The notes below the pieces were generated by a model, which did not search any database, was not told where the DNA came from, and was given only the letters and a program-made list of their open reading frames with translations. A program made the position numbers and the translations under genes. This document shows, one piece after another, positions 35,925 to 44,397 of a DNA stretch of 53,357 nt. Each line of letters begins with the position of its first letter. Within the stretch, counting starts at the first letter, position 1. The stretch is from Georgenia thermotolerans (GTDB taxonomy: Bacteria; Actinomycetota; Actinomycetes; Actinomycetales; Actinomycetaceae). The stretch covers positions 1-53,357 of the forward strand of contig NZ_VUKF01000032.1 of the NCBI RefSeq assembly GCF_009193185.1. The letters run 5' to 3'.

Positions 35925-35930
35925 ATTCTG
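35925..35930 (-). promoter_or_regulatory. possible rpsP promoter (-10-like CAGAAT within TGGCAGAATG)
   Basis: CAGAAT on the minus strand about 130 nt before rpsP, with TTCGGT 17 nt upstream as a weak -35. TGGCAGA is shared with the rplS upstream region. A downstream TGTACTCG at 35911-35918 is an alternative -10. Confidence 0.4.
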
Positions 35931-36009
35931 CCAGATCCCCGGGCGCGACCGAAACCCGTCACGGCGAGTGCGACGCGTCACGGCCACCCGGGTGGGTGGG
36001 CGCGGCGGG

Positions 36010-37854
36010 TCAGGGCTGCCCGGGGGTGGCGCCCGCGCGCTGCTCGAGGTCCCACAGCAGCTCGGTGACCACCCGGTAGGAGTTCACCGGGCCCCGCAGG
36101 CGGCGCCCGTCGAGGAAGACCACCGGGCGCGGCGGCAGCTGGGCGGCGTCTGCGTCGAGGTTGTCGTCCTCGACCCGGCCGAGCTGGGCGGCGGTGCGTA
36201 CGTCCTGGACGAACCGCTCCACGTCCAGCCCCACCCCCGCGGCGAGGGCGCGCAGCGCGTGGGCGTCGGGGCGACCGGGCCGGGCGACCACGGCGTCGTG
36301 CATCGGCCAGAACCCGCCCTGGGCCGCGGCGGCCTCCAGGGCCAGGGCGGCGACGACGTCGGCCTCCGCCGTGGCGTGATGCCGGAAGACCACCCGAACC
36401 TGGGCCCCGAGGCGCTCGCGCGTCTCGCGCAGGACCTCTGCGGTGCGGGTGCGGTAGGCGGGGTCCAGCGCCGCGTAGACGACGACGGTGGCCGGCGCGT
36501 CCTCGGGCCCGCGCACGTGGTCGCGGGCGACGTCGACCGGCCGGGGCAGTACGGTCCCGGCCGGGATGGGCAGGGGGCGCAGCCGGTCACCGAGGGCGAA
36601 GATCGCCCAGGCGACGAGCAGGGCCAAGGCTGACGCGAGGAGCACCCCCACCCGCGCCTCGTCCTGGAGGCGGGGGTCGGTGAGCGACAGGTCGATGACG
36701 AGCAGGGAGATGGTGAAGCCCATCCCGGACAGCGCGCCCACCCCTGCCAGGCGGGGCAGGTCGAGGCCGGCGGTCCGGCTGGCGGGCACCAGCCGCTGGA
36801 CGACGGCGGTGGTCCCGGCGATGCCGACGAGCTTGCCCAGCACCAGACCGGCGACGATGCCCCACGTCAGCGCGGAGGTCAGCGCGGCAGACAGCATCTC
36901 CCCGGAGAGCTTCACCCCGGCGTTGGACAGCGCGAAGACCGGCACGACGCCGTAGTTGACGTAGGGCGCGAGCAGGTCGGTCAGGCGCTGGTTCATCGGC
37001 ACGGAGCGGTCGATGCTGCGCCGCGCGAGCCGGGCGGCGCGGGCCACCGGCGCCTGCCGGAACAGGTGGACGATGTGGGAGGCGGCGTCGACGTCCTGCA
37101 GACGCGTGGGGAAGACGGGCATGAGCAGGGCGATGAGCACCCCGGCCAGGGTGGCGTGCACGCCCGACAGGTACATCGCCAGCCACGTGGCCAGGCCCAC
37201 GACCAGGTACGGCGTGACCCGCCACAGCCGCAGGTGCTGGAGCAGCCAGATGAGCCCGAGCCCGACGGCGGCCGCCGCCAGTGCGAGGACGTCGAGGTCG
37301 CGGGTGTAGAAGGCGGCGATGACGGTCAGGGCGCCGATGTCGTCGACGACGGCGAGGGCCAGGAGGAACACGCGCAGGCGCGGCGCGTTCTTGGGGCCGA
37401 CGAGGGCGAGCATGCCCAGGGCGAAGGCGGTGTCGGTGGAGATCACCGCTCCCCAGGCGGCGCCGGCCGGGCTCCCGTGGTTGAGCGCCAGGAAGATCAC
37501 CGCGGGCAGGACGAGGCCGCCCACGGCCGCGAGGACCGGCAGCAGCGCGCGCGAGGACTCGCGCAGCTCCCCGAGGGTGAACTCGCGGCGCACGTCCAGC
37601 CCGACGACGAAGAAGAACAGGGCCATGAGCCCGTCGTTGACCCACGTGGCCAGGGAGAGGGACAGCCCCCAGTCGCCGAGGCGCACGCCCAGCTCAGTCG
37701 ACCAGAAGGCGTCGTAGGAGCCGCCGACGTTCGCCCAGACGAGGGCGACGAGCGTGGCCGCCGCGAGCGCGACCGCGGCCCACGAGTCGTTGCCGCCGCC
37801 GTGGCGACGCCGGCGCCGCCGGGTCGCCGTCGTGCGGCCATGCTCGCTGGACAC
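36010..37854 (-). CDS. nhaA: Na+/H+ antiporter NhaA fused to a degenerate thioredoxin-like domain
   Basis: Membrane antiporter that expels Na+ or Li+ against protons. The first 430 or so residues are Nha[28 protein letters not shown] (Asp141), the ion-binding pair VVDDIGA (Asp171, Asp172), [10 protein letters not shown], and [14 protein letters not shown]. Residues 440-605 are a DsbA/thioredoxin-like domain, a fusion known in actinobacterial NhaA. Here the CxxC active site is replaced by D464-P-A-Y467 in ALDPAYR, although the rest of the fold ([38 protein letters not shown]) is present. The start is GTG 37854; AGGAGGTC lies 13 nt upstream. Confidence 0.93.
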   Translation of the reverse strand: MSSEHGRTTATRRRRRRHGGGNDSWAAVALAAATLVALVWANVGGSYDAFWSTELGVRLGDWGLSLSLATWVNDGLMALFFFVVGLDVRREFTLGELRESSRALLPVLAAVGGLVLPAVIFLALNHGSPAGAAWGAVISTDTAFALGMLALVGPKNAPRLRVFLLALAVVDDIGALTVIAAFYTRDLDVLALAAAAVGLGLIWLLQHLRLWRVTPYLVVGLATWLAMYLSGVHATLAGVLIALLMPVFPTRLQDVDAASHIVHLFRQAPVARAARLARRSIDRSVPMNQRLTDLLAPYVNYGVVPVFALSNAGVKLSGEMLSAALTSALTWGIVAGLVLGKLVGIAGTTAVVQRLVPASRTAGLDLPRLAGVGALSGMGFTISLLVIDLSLTDPRLQDEARVGVLLASALALLVAWAIFALGDRLRPLPIPAGTVLPRPVDVARDHVRGPEDAPATVVVYAALDPAYRTRTAEVLRETRERLGAQVRVVFRHHATAEADVVAALALEAAAAQGGFWPMHDAVVARPGRPDAHALRALAAGVGLDVERFVQDVRTAAQLGRVEDDNLDADAAQLPPRPVVFLDGRRLRGPVNSYRVVTELLWDLEQRAGATPGQP

Positions 37855-38005
37855 GGTGACGTCCGACCTCCTGGTGCTCGGGTGCGCCGCGAGGCCGGGC
37901 GACGCCCGGACGTCCGCGGCACCGGCCAGGCTAAGCCCGGGGACAGCGGCGAGGCACGGCGGGAGCCGGGACCGGCTCGTCGGGGTCGCGGCGGCAGGGG
38001 TCGGG

Positions 38006-38809
38006 TCAGGACCAGCGGAACGTGCGCGCGGCCAGCGGGTAGAGCACCACCACCCAGACGACCATCACCGCCAGCTGCGGCACCGCGACGGAGCCCGCGA
38101 ACCACGCCTCGGTCATCGCCTGGCTCGCCGCCCCGAGCGGGGTGTACGCGGCGATGTCGCCGACGACGTCGGGCATCGCCGGGCCGGGGGTCCACATGCC
38201 CGCCAGGAACAGCAGCGGGAAGTAGAGCAGCATGCCGAGGGAGGAGGCCGCGGAGCCCTTCCGGGCGCGGGCCGCGACGAGCAGGCCGACGCCGAACATC
38301 GACGCCGCCCCCAGGACGAACGCGGCCGCGGCGGCGCCCACGTGCGTCGGCGCCGGCGGGCCGAACGCCGCGGCCGCCACGGCGAGGGCGAGCACCGCGG
38401 CGAGCACGAGCGCGGCGAGGTTGATGGCCACGTGCGCGGTGAGCACGGCCCGCGGGCGCATCGGGGTGGTGGCCAGGCGCCGGAAGACGCCCTGCTCGCG
38501 GTAGGTGGCCAGGGCCACCGGCAGCGTGGTGAGCGCGGGGCTGGCCATGGCGGCCGCGAGCGCCACCGGCACGTACACGTCCACGGGCCGCAGCCCGGCC
38601 CACTCCACCGGGACGCCCGTCATGACGTCGCGCATGCCGGGGATGGCGAAGCCGACGCCGACGAGGAGCACGCTGGGGAAGATCAGCGCGAAGAAGACCG
38701 AGCCGCGGTCGCGCAGGAACAGCCGCCCCTCGGTGCGGGCGAGGGTGCGCCAGGCGCGGGCGGGGCCGGCGCGGCGGGCGCCCGGCGCGGCGGGGGCGAG
38801 CGTGCTCAT
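38006..38809 (-). CDS. ABC-2 type transporter permease
   Basis: Membrane subunit of an ABC exporter, 267 residues. After a soluble N-terminus it has six hydrophobic segments between about 38 and 260. The ABC-2 hallmark YREQGVFRRLATTPMRP lies in the first cytoplasmic loop, after the second segment. ATG 38809 overlaps the upstream ATPase stop by 4 bp, so the pair forms one transporter. It is the last gene of the five-gene GntR-ABC operon. The substrate (drug, peptide or lipid) is unknown. Confidence 0.9.
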   Translation of the reverse strand: MSTLAPAAPGARRAGPARAWRTLARTEGRLFLRDRGSVFFALIFPSVLLVGVGFAIPGMRDVMTGVPVEWAGLRPVDVYVPVALAAAMASPALTTLPVALATYREQGVFRRLATTPMRPRAVLTAHVAINLAALVLAAVLALAVAAAAFGPPAPTHVGAAAAAFVLGAASMFGVGLLVAARARKGSAASSLGMLLYFPLLFLAGMWTPGPAMPDVVGDIAAYTPLGAASQAMTEAWFAGSVAVPQLAVMVVWVVVLYPLAARTFRWS

Positions 38810-39741
38810 GATGCGGCCTCCAGGGCGGGTGGGCGGGCCCCGGTGACGTCCACGAAGACGTCCTCGAGGGTGCGGGAGAGGGTGCGGACCTCGTCGGGGG
38901 CGACGTCGCCCTCGGCGAGCGCGAGGACGACGGCGGGCAGCACGCGCGGGCCGCCGGTGACCTCGTAGCCGCCGTCGACGGCGGCCACGGTGTCCACCTC
39001 GGGGAGGCGGACGAGCCCGTCGGCCAGGGCCGGGGCGGTGCCCGCGGGCAGCCGCATCCGGAACGTGCGGCGGTCCTCGCCGGCGGCGACCAGCGACGCC
39101 GGGCTGCCGGCGGCGACCACCCGGCCGTCGTCGATGATGACGAGCCGGTCGCACAGCCGCTCCGCCTCGTCCATGAAGTGGGTGACCAGGACGATGGTGA
39201 CGCCGGCGTCGCGGACCTTCTCGATCAGGGCCCAGGTGTCCCGACGGGCCTGGGGGTCCAGCCCGGTGGTCAGCTCGTCGAGGATGGCCACCTGCGGGTT
39301 GCCGACCAGCGCCAGCGCGATGGACAGCCGCTGCTGCTGCCCGCCGGAGAGGTCGGCGAAGGCGGTGCGCCGCTGGTCGGTCAGCCCGAGCAGGTCGAGC
39401 AGCTCGGCGGCGTCGGCCGGCTCGGGGTAGAAGGCGGCGTACAGGTCCAGCGCCTCCCCCACCGTGAGCCGGGCCGGCAGGCGGGACTCCTGGAGCTGGA
39501 CCCCCAGGTGCGGGCGGACCGCGGCGGGCTCGCGCTGGGTGTCCACGCCGAGGACGACGGTGCTGCCGCCGTCGGCCGGCCGCAGCCCGGCGAGGACCTC
39601 GACCGTGGTGGACTTGCCGGCCCCGTTGGGGCCGAGGATGCCGAAGATCTCGCCACGCTCGACGGCGAAGGAGACGTCGGCGACGGCGACCGTCGGGCCG
39701 TAGGCCTTGCGCAGGTTCGTGACCTCGATGACGGGACTCAT
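38806..39741 (-). CDS. ABC transporter ATP-binding protein (exporter type)
   Basis: Cytoplasmic ATPase of 311 residues that powers the permease encoded next to it. Walker A GPNGAGKST near 38-46, Q-loop VQLQESRLPA, signature LSGGQQQRLSIA, Walker B VAILDELTTGLDP, and switch His in LVTHFMDEAE. The last 90 residues form the variable C-terminal domain seen in drug-resistance ATPases, ending DVFVDVTG. ATG 39741 follows the upstream membrane gene stop by 1 nt (TGAGATG), and its stop overlaps the permease start, so translation is tightly coupled on both sides. Confidence 0.95.
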   Translation of the reverse strand: MSPVIEVTNLRKAYGPTVAVADVSFAVERGEIFGILGPNGAGKSTTVEVLAGLRPADGGSTVVLGVDTQREPAAVRPHLGVQLQESRLPARLTVGEALDLYAAFYPEPADAAELLDLLGLTDQRRTAFADLSGGQQQRLSIALALVGNPQVAILDELTTGLDPQARRDTWALIEKVRDAGVTIVLVTHFMDEAERLCDRLVIIDDGRVVAAGSPASLVAAGEDRRTFRMRLPAGTAPALADGLVRLPEVDTVAAVDGGYEVTGGPRVLPAVVLALAEGDVAPDEVRTLSRTLEDVFVDVTGARPPALEAAS

Positions 39742-39742
39742 C

Positions 39743-40474
39743 TCAGGACGCCACCTTCCGGATCGGGACATCGCGGGCGAGCAGGTAGTAGGCGAGCGCG
39801 GCCAGCGCCAGCACGACCACCGAGACAACGGCGGTGACCGGGCCGGACGGGGCCAGCGGCGCGAGCAGCTGGAACTGCCCGGTGGGCAGGGCCGGGGACC
39901 CGACGAGGTAGATGGGCGCGAGGGTCAGCGGCAGGACGACGGTGCCGCACCAGCCGCCGAGGCGGTAGTAGCCCATCCCGACGAGCAAGCCGCTGAGCTG
40001 GCCGGCCACGAAGGACAGCGCCAGCCCGGGGATGACGCCGAGGCCCGCGGAGGGGTCGAAGCCGTTCTGGGCGTCCAAACCGACGTGGCTCCACCCCTTC
40101 GCGGCGTAGACGAGCCCTTCGAGCTCCAGCGCGACTCCGGCGAGGACGGCGTAGGTGACCCCGACGAGGACGCCGACCGCGACGGTGGCCCGCACGAACG
40201 CGGCACGGGTCAGGCCGGTGGCGACGTGGGCGGCGAGGCCGGCGACGCAGAAGATGATCGCCATGGAGAAGCCGGTCCACAGGGCGCCGTGCCGGCTGAA
40301 CTCGAAGATCGACGCCTCGACCGCGGCGAAGCGGTCGAGGAGGGCGATGACCACCGTGCCGACGACGGCCATGGTGGCCCACAGCCACACCCCGATGGTG
40401 GCCTGGCCGCGCAGGTTCCAGCGTGCGGCGCGCAGCCAGGGCGCGCGGGCCGGACTGGTGGTGGTGAGCATCAT
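39743..40474 (-). CDS. ABC-associated membrane protein
   Basis: Integral membrane protein of 243 residues with six hydrophobic segments at roughly 28-48, 65-88, 97-120, 145-170, 177-195 and 212-235. It carries no ABC-2 signature and may be the permease partner of the ATPase encoded just upstream, as in YtrA-type GntR operons of actinobacteria. ATG 40474 (then a second ATG) has GAGGGAG upstream. It overlaps the ATPase stop by 4 bp and leaves 1 nt before the next ATPase start. Confidence 0.8.
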   Translation of the reverse strand: MMLTTTSPARAPWLRAARWNLRGQATIGVWLWATMAVVGTVVIALLDRFAAVEASIFEFSRHGALWTGFSMAIIFCVAGLAAHVATGLTRAAFVRATVAVGVLVGVTYAVLAGVALELEGLVYAAKGWSHVGLDAQNGFDPSAGLGVIPGLALSFVAGQLSGLLVGMGYYRLGGWCGTVVLPLTLAPIYLVGSPALPTGQFQLLAPLAPSGPVTAVVSVVVLALAALAYYLLARDVPIRKVAS

Positions 40475-41364
40475 CGGGACTCCCTCGCGGTCAGGTGGAT
40501 GAACAGGTCCTGCAGCGGGACCCCGCCGAGCTCGAGGCCCGCGGCGGCGGCCCGGTCCAGGGCGCCGTCGTCGAGGTCGTCGAAGACGGTGACCTGGCGG
40601 GTGGCGCCCAGGTCGCGGGTGCCGACGACGCCGAGGCCGGCGACGGCGGCGTCGACCCGGTCGGCGGGTCCGGTGATGGTCACGCCCCTGGCACGCAGGG
40701 CGTCGGTCTCCTCGCACAGGAGCACGCGCCCGGCGTCGAGGATCACCACCCGTTCGAGCAGGTGCTCGATCTCGCCGATGAGGTGGCTGGAGAGGATCAC
40801 CGTGCGGGGGTGGGCGACGACGTCGGCGAGCAGGACGTCGTAGAAGCGCTGGCGCGACGGGGCGTCCATGCCCAGGTGGACCTCGTCGAAGATGCTCAGC
40901 GGCGCCCGGGTGGCGAGGCCGATGGTCGCGCCGAGGGCGGACCGCTGCCCGCGCGACAGCTTGTCCGGGGTCTTGCGACGGTCGATCGCGAAGGCGTCGA
41001 GGAGCTCCTCGGCCAGGCCGGTGTCGAAGCCGGGGCGCATGGCGGCCACGTAGCGGAGGTTGGTCGCGATCCTCTCGTAGGCCAGCACGTCGCCGCCCTC
41101 GCGGACGATGCTGGTGCCGCCCATGACGCGGGCGTTCTCGAACGGGTCCTCCCCGTCGACGCGCACCTCGCCCGAGGCCGCCCGCCGGAAGGCGGCGAGC
41201 ACCGACAGCAGCGTGGTCTTGCCGGAGCCGTTGCGGCCGAGCAGCCCGTAGATGCCGCCCACGGGCAGGTCGAAGGTGACGCCGTCCAGCGCCGTGGTGC
41301 GGCCGTAGCGCACGGTTAGGTCGCGCACGGCGACGCCGAACCCGGCCTGCTCCTGAGCGGTCAT
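40471..41364 (-). CDS. ABC transporter ATP-binding protein (YtrB/BcrA-like)
   Basis: ATPase of 297 residues. Walker A GRNGSGKTT, a Q-loop region with REGGDVLAYERIATN, signature LSRGQRSALG, Walker B LSIFDEVHLGMD, and switch His in LSSHLIGEIEHLLERVV. VHLGMD instead of xxSGLD in the D-loop and the short signature are typical of ATPases paired with YtrA-type GntR regulators. ATG 41364 overlaps the GntR stop by 4 bp; the stop overlaps the following membrane gene. Confidence 0.93.
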   Translation of the reverse strand: MTAQEQAGFGVAVRDLTVRYGRTTALDGVTFDLPVGGIYGLLGRNGSGKTTLLSVLAAFRRAASGEVRVDGEDPFENARVMGGTSIVREGGDVLAYERIATNLRYVAAMRPGFDTGLAEELLDAFAIDRRKTPDKLSRGQRSALGATIGLATRAPLSIFDEVHLGMDAPSRQRFYDVLLADVVAHPRTVILSSHLIGEIEHLLERVVILDAGRVLLCEETDALRARGVTITGPADRVDAAVAGLGVVGTRDLGATRQVTVFDDLDDGALDRAAAAGLELGGVPLQDLFIHLTARESR

Positions 41365-41732
41365 CGTGCGGTCCTCCTGGGGTGGGTGCGGGTGATGTGC
41401 TCGACGAGCTCCTCGACGCCGATCCCGAGCAGATCGGCCTGCTTGAGGACCGGGTCGAGCACGTCGGTGAAGAAGGTCTGCCGGTGCTGGTCCAGCAGGC
41501 GCTCGCGGGCGCCGGCCGCGACGAACATGCCCACGCCGCGGCGCTTGTACAGGAGCCCCTCGTCGACCAGCTCGGCGAAGGCCTTGGCCGCGGTGGCGGG
41601 GTTGATGCGGTACGTCGTGGCGTACTGGGTGGTCGACATGACCTGCCCCTCCTCGGGAAGGGTGCCGGCGAGAATCTCGGCGCGGATCTGCTGGGCGATC
41701 TGCACGTAGATGGGCTCACGTCCCTCGAACAT
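41361..41732 (-). CDS. GntR family regulator, YtrA subfamily
   Basis: DNA-binding regulator of 123 residues: an N-terminal winged helix (about 8-75) with QIRAEILAGTLPEEGQVMSTTQYATTYRINPATAAKAFAELV split by the recognition helix, and a short C-terminal tail typical of the YtrA subfamily, too short for an effector domain of the FadR or HutC kind. Such proteins repress the ABC operon they head, often released by cell-envelope stress or antibiotics. ATG 41732 starts the operon; the stop overlaps the first ATPase. An AT-rich dyad upstream is its likely operator. Confidence 0.93.
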   Translation of the reverse strand: MFEGREPIYVQIAQQIRAEILAGTLPEEGQVMSTTQYATTYRINPATAAKAFAELVDEGLLYKRRGVGMFVAAGARERLLDQHRQTFFTDVLDPVLKQADLLGIGVEELVEHITRTHPRRTAR

Positions 41733-41744
41733 GGCCCGCCTCCA

Positions 41745-41800
41745 AGGTACTTCGGTTCATTGCTAGACTAATGCACCATAGAACCATGGACGGCGCAAGG
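41745..41800 (-). promoter_or_regulatory. promoter/operator region of the GntR-ABC operon
   Basis: The most AT-rich stretch nearby. It holds an interrupted inverted repeat, GGTTCATTG (41754-41762) and CATAGAACC (41777-41785), matching at 7 of 9 positions, around a TAGTCT hexamer at 41765-41770 on the minus strand. TTGCGC at 41793-41798 is a possible -35. It is placed as an autoregulatory YtrA operator would be. Confidence 0.5.
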
Positions 41801-41894
41801 AGTTTTTGCGGCAGCGGCGTGCCCACCTCCGCGAGGATCCGGCCGTCCGACCCGCCCCCGCCGGTGGCCGGACGGCCGCCGCATCTGCCGTCGC

Positions 41895-41900
41895 TAGGGT
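41895..41900 (+). promoter_or_regulatory. putative -10 box (TAGGGT) of the GPP34 gene, leaderless
   Basis: TAGGGT followed by exactly 6 nt and the ATG at 41907; no ribosome binding site. Matches the leaderless layout seen at four minus-strand genes. Confidence 0.5.
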
Positions 41901-41906
41901 GACGTC

Positions 41907-42602
41907 ATGCTGCTCGCCGAGGACCTGCTGCTCCTGCTCACCGACGACGCCAGCGGCCGGCCGGTCCTCGACGGCACCCGCCTCGACCTCGTTCTGGCCG
42001 GCGCGGTGGTGCTCGAGCTGGCGGTGGTGGGCCGTGCCGACGTCACCGGTCCGGGCGAGCCGGTGCGTGCCGGGCGGCTGGTGGCGCGGGACCCCTCCCC
42101 CACCGGCGACCAGGTCCTCGACGAGGCGCTGCGCCGGATCGCCGCCCGCCGGCCCTCCAAGCCGGAGACGGTGCTGCCCGGGCTCGCCAAGCAGCTGCGC
42201 CCGGCCCTGCTCGCCCGGCTGACCGAGCGCGGGATCCTGCGGGCCGAGGAGGGACGCGTGCTGGGCATCTTCCCCACGCGGGCGTGGCCGGCGACCGACT
42301 CCTCCCACGAGGACGGCGTGCGCCGGGGGCTGCACGAGGTGCTCGTGGTCGGGCGGGCGCCGGCGCCGCGCGAGGCCGCCCTGATCTCCCTGCTCGACGC
42401 CGCCGGTCAGGTCCCGAAGGTCCTCGCGGGCAGCGGGGTGGACCGGCGCGAGCTGCGTCGTCGCGCCCGGGACATCGCCGCCGGGGAGTTCGCCGGCGGG
42501 GAGTTCGCCGGCGCCGCGGTGCGCCGGGCGATCGACGCGGTCACCGCCGCCACGATGGTCGCCATCAGCGCCGGGGCCGTCGCGGCCAGCGGCGGCAGCT
42601 GA
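41907..42602 (+). CDS. GPP34/GOLPH3-like family protein
   Basis: A 231-residue protein of the GPP34 (GOLPH3/Vps74) family. The eukaryotic member binds PI4P at the Golgi; actinobacterial members are numerous and of unknown function. Seen: LLAEDLLLLLTDDASGRP at the start, LAGAVVLELAVVGR near 30-43, LTERGILRAEEGRVLGIFPTRAWP near 110-130, and a C-terminal helix AAVRRAIDAVTAATMVAIS. A short Gly/Ala/Glu/Phe repeat, AGEFAGGEFAGA, is near 195-206. It is divergent from the GntR-ABC operon and convergent with the amidohydrolase gene. Confidence 0.88.
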   Translation: MLLAEDLLLLLTDDASGRPVLDGTRLDLVLAGAVVLELAVVGRADVTGPGEPVRAGRLVARDPSPTGDQVLDEALRRIAARRPSKPETVLPGLAKQLRPALLARLTERGILRAEEGRVLGIFPTRAWPATDSSHEDGVRRGLHEVLVVGRAPAPREAALISLLDAAGQVPKVLAGSGVDRRELRRRARDIAAGEFAGGEFAGAAVRRAIDAVTAATMVAISAGAVAASGGS

Positions 42603-42624
42603 GGCGTCCGCCGAGTCGGTACCC

Positions 42625-43719
42625 CTAGACCAGGCGCCCGCGCAGGATCACGGCGGCGGGCCGGGACAGGACGCCGACGTCCTGGCGGGGGTCTGCGTCG
42701 TAGACGACGACGTCGGCGCTCGCCCCCTCGGCGATGCCGGGGACGGCGAGGAAGCGGCGCGCCCGCCAGCTGGCCGCGGCGACGACGTCGGCGGCCGGCA
42801 CCCCGGCGCGGGCGACCTCGGCCAGCTCGGCCGGCAGGGAGCCGTGGACGATCGTGCCGCCCGCGTCCGAGCCCATGAGCAGCGGGACCCCGGCCTCGTG
42901 CAGGGCCCGCACCTGGGCGTAGCGGCGGGCGTGCATCTGCCGCATGCGGGCGGCGTAGCGGGGGTACTTCGCCCCGGCCTGGTCGGCGATCTCGGCGAAA
43001 CGCCCGACCTGCAGGAGCGTGGGCGTGACCGGGATGCGCCGGTGGGCCGCCTCTGCGATCTGGTCCGCGTCCATGCCGGTGCCGTGCTCGATGCCGTCGA
43101 TGCCGGCGTCGAGCAGCGGGTCGATGGCCTCCCGGGAGAAGGTGTGGGCGGTGACGCGGGCGCCGTTGTCGTGGGCGGCGGCGACGGCGTCGTGCAGGAC
43201 GTCGGCGGGCCACAGCGCGCGCAGGTCGGCGTCGGCGCCCTCGGACCGGTCGATCCAGTCGGCGACGATCTTCACCCAGCCGTCGCCGGCGCGGGCCTGC
43301 GCGGCGACGGCGTCGGGCAGCTGGGCGACGTCGTCGAGCTCGAGGCCGTAGTTGCGCAGGTATCGCTTGGGGCGGGCGAGGTGGCGGCCGGCGCGGAGCA
43401 GGCGGGGCAGGTCGGTGCGGGCCTGGACCCAGCGGGTGTCCATGGGCGAGCCGGCGTCGCGGACGAGGAGCGTGCCGGCGTCACGGTCGGCCTTGGCCTG
43501 GACCACGGCCTCCTCCTCGTCCACCTCCCCGCCCGGGCCGAGGCCGATGTGGCAGTGCACGTCGACCAGGCCGGGCAGCACCCAGCCGGTGATCTGCCGC
43601 GCGCGCTCGGCGCCGAGCGGCGGGGTGCGGGTGAGGCGGCCGTCGGCCACCCAGACCTCCTCGAGCTCGGTGGCGTCGTCGACGAGCACGGTGCCGCGCA
43701 GGTGCAGGAGGTCGCTCAT
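42625..43719 (-). CDS. amidohydrolase family protein (imidazolonepropionase-like)
   Basis: Metal-dependent hydrolase of 364 residues in the amidohydrolase superfamily, near the imidazolonepropionase/prolidase-like group. Metal ligands: VDVHCHIGL (HxH), the carboxylated Lys candidate in VKIVADW, THTFSREA, GIEHGTGM, and the Asp in GSDAGG. The substrate cannot be inferred; no histidine-degradation genes are near. ATG 43719; there is no ribosome binding site and no clear -10. It is convergent with the GPP34 gene over 22 bp. Confidence 0.92.
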   Translation of the reverse strand: MSDLLHLRGTVLVDDATELEEVWVADGRLTRTPPLGAERARQITGWVLPGLVDVHCHIGLGPGGEVDEEEAVVQAKADRDAGTLLVRDAGSPMDTRWVQARTDLPRLLRAGRHLARPKRYLRNYGLELDDVAQLPDAVAAQARAGDGWVKIVADWIDRSEGADADLRALWPADVLHDAVAAAHDNGARVTAHTFSREAIDPLLDAGIDGIEHGTGMDADQIAEAAHRRIPVTPTLLQVGRFAEIADQAGAKYPRYAARMRQMHARRYAQVRALHEAGVPLLMGSDAGGTIVHGSLPAELAEVARAGVPAADVVAAASWRARRFLAVPGIAEGASADVVVYDADPRQDVGVLSRPAAVILRGRLV

Positions 43720-43792
43720 GGCGAGAGGTTCTCATGCCCGCGGCGTCCCCGGTCCGGCCCCCCGCCGGGCGAGACGTCATCGCGGGGAGGCG

Positions 43793-44008
43793 TCACCCGC
43801 CCCGTCGGGCGAGCTCCAGCGCCCAGGCGCGGGCCGCGTCCTGGCCGGGCAGCGGCGGGCGCGCCGGCGCGGCCGCGCCGCCGCCGGCCCCGTCTCCGGC
43901 CCCGGCCGCCGGACCGGTGGTGGGGCCGTCGCGTTCGTCGAGGTAGGCGTCCGCGGCCCTCTTGGCCCGGGCCGCGGCGGCGACCGTCTCGGGAGTCAGG
44001 AAGGCCAT
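43793..44008 (-). CDS. small hypothetical protein
   Basis: A 71-residue frame with ATG 44008 and a good GGAGATGAG ribosome binding site 4 nt upstream. The first 27 residues (MAFLTPETVAAAARAKRAAD and onward) form an amphipathic helix, followed by an acidic DERDG, a Gly/Ala/Pro-rich linker, and a C-terminal QDAARAWALELARR helix. No family recognised. Support is the ribosome binding site and the coherent composition only; it lies upstream of the amidohydrolase on the same strand with a 73-bp gap. Confidence 0.5.
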   Translation of the reverse strand: MAFLTPETVAAAARAKRAADAYLDERDGPTTGPAAGAGDGAGGGAAAPARPPLPGQDAARAWALELARRGG

Positions 44009-44397
44009 GGCTCATCTCCGGTCGGACGGTCGGACGTGGGGCGGTTCGTACGGGGCCGGGGCGGCGTCCCGGCGTGGCGGCGAGCCCGCGTGCTCACGGC
44101 ATTCTCGTCGTCCGTGCCACGGATGACATCCCTGCGTACCAGACGCCTCACCCGTGGATCCGCCGGTCTCGGGCATCACGTGACGCTCGCGCACGGTTTG
44201 ACGTCTCGCGCACCGTTTGACGTCTCGCGCACCGTTTGACGTCTCGCGCACCGTTTGACGTCTCGCGCACAACTTGACGTCTCGCCGAGAGGGCGGGTCA
44301 TCCACGGCGGAGGACGGTGCCGCTCGCCCCTCGGGCGACGATGGTGACTCGACGCGCCCCCTGCGCGCGTGGCTCGCGCCGGACGTGCGAGGTGGTC
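44009..44397. other. 389-bp intergenic region with a 19-bp tandem repeat
   Basis: Between the small gene (minus) and the GAP gene (plus). It contains the 19-bp tandem repeat at 44187-44285 and no convincing gene. Frames on both strands across it translate the repeat and lack starts with ribosome binding sites. Confidence 0.6.
44187..44285. repeat. tandem 19-bp repeat, about 5 copies
   Basis: Unit TTTGACGTCTCGCGCACCG on the plus strand. Copies start at 44197, 44216, 44235 and 44254 (the last ends in AA instead of CG), a partial copy runs 44273-44285, and a partial CTCGCGCACGG precedes the first. Copies one to three are identical. Each unit contains the palindrome GACGTC. Confidence 0.9.

Noticed and set aside
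38006-38809. Frameshifted or broken permease
   Set aside because: The frame is intact with a full set of membrane segments, and both overlaps with neighbours are exact.
44187-44285. CRISPR array
   Set aside because: The 19-bp units are directly adjacent with no spacers, and no cas genes are present.
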